5,893 nt of DNA from Gemmataceae bacterium (lineage in GTDB: Bacteria; Planctomycetota; Planctomycetia; Gemmatales; Gemmataceae), in assembly GCA_026418875.1 (NCBI GenBank), contig JAOAAM010000756.1, forward strand, positions 1 through 5,893, in the 5' to 3' direction. The notes below the pieces were generated by a model, which was not told where the DNA came from, did not search any database, and saw nothing but the letters and a program-made list of their open reading frames with translations. This document shows positions 5,870 through 5,893 of the stretch, piece by piece (the first letter of the stretch is position 1; each line of letters starts with the position of its first letter). Made by a program: the position numbers and the translations under genes.

Positions 5870-5893
5870 CTGTCTCTTATACACATCTCCGAG
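5870..5893. other. Nextera mosaic end and adapter contamination
   Basis: Bases 5870-5888 are exactly the 19-bp Tn5 mosaic end in the form seen when a read runs through an insert (CTGTCTCTTATACACATCT). The following CCGAG (5889-5893) is the start of the Illumina transposase read-2 adapter. These 24 bases are library sequence, not genome. Their reverse strand creates the false N-termini MCIRDR and MYKRQ in long antisense frames. Confidence 0.97.

Noticed and set aside
5465..5884. - strand frame beginning MYKRQ
   Set aside because: The N-terminus is adapter and the rest is ettA antisense; no family resemblance.
4276..5886. 536-residue - strand frame beginning MCIRDR
   Set aside because: Its first codons are adapter, and the stretch over 5074-5869 is antisense to an unmistakable ettA. 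Only the part from 4992 onward (the ligase-like protein) is real.

Overview
The window looks like a complete short contig (5.9 kb, GC-rich) from a metagenome or draft assembly of a planctomycete, probably near the Gemmata/Thermogemmata group. The clues are the Cys-rich VPV-repeat tail at the left edge, a stand-alone PP2C phosphatase, an RRM-type glycine-rich RNA-binding protein, and mostly single-gene transcription units in changing orientations. The lineage is inferred from protein style, not from a marker gene. Both edges cut genes. The last 24 bases are not genomic: they are a Nextera transposase mosaic end plus the start of an Illumina adapter.

Layout, left to right: (1) the C-terminus of a Cys-rich protein (+), with a clear intrinsic terminator. 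(2) A convergent GT4 glycosyltransferase of the WbaZ-like type (-), whose last codons are written in that terminator. (3) A 293-bp upstream region with a nested dyad near the glycosyltransferase start and a good sigma70-like promoter facing right. (4) A PP2C-family Ser/Thr phosphatase (+). (5) A convergent short-chain dehydrogenase (-). (6) A glycine-rich RRM RNA-binding protein (-) with its own strong terminator and a structured leader. (7) A gene-free stretch of 467 bp. (8) A short lipoate-protein-ligase-like protein (-), divergent from (9) ettA, an ABC-F translation factor (+), cut off by the adapter at residue 265 of about 555.

The genes do not form a pathway or one operon. They are housekeeping and envelope functions: surface polysaccharide synthesis, protein phosphorylation signalling, redox metabolism, RNA binding, lipoylation and translation control. 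Several have visible signals of their own (terminators, a promoter, leader hairpins). I found no transposase, CRISPR array, rRNA, tRNA, phage gene or defence gene, and no convincing undescribed system. The points most worth following up are the adapter artefact and the phantom proteins it creates, the terminator embedded in a convergent coding end, and the hairpins that may occlude ribosome binding sites before the RRM and SDR genes.
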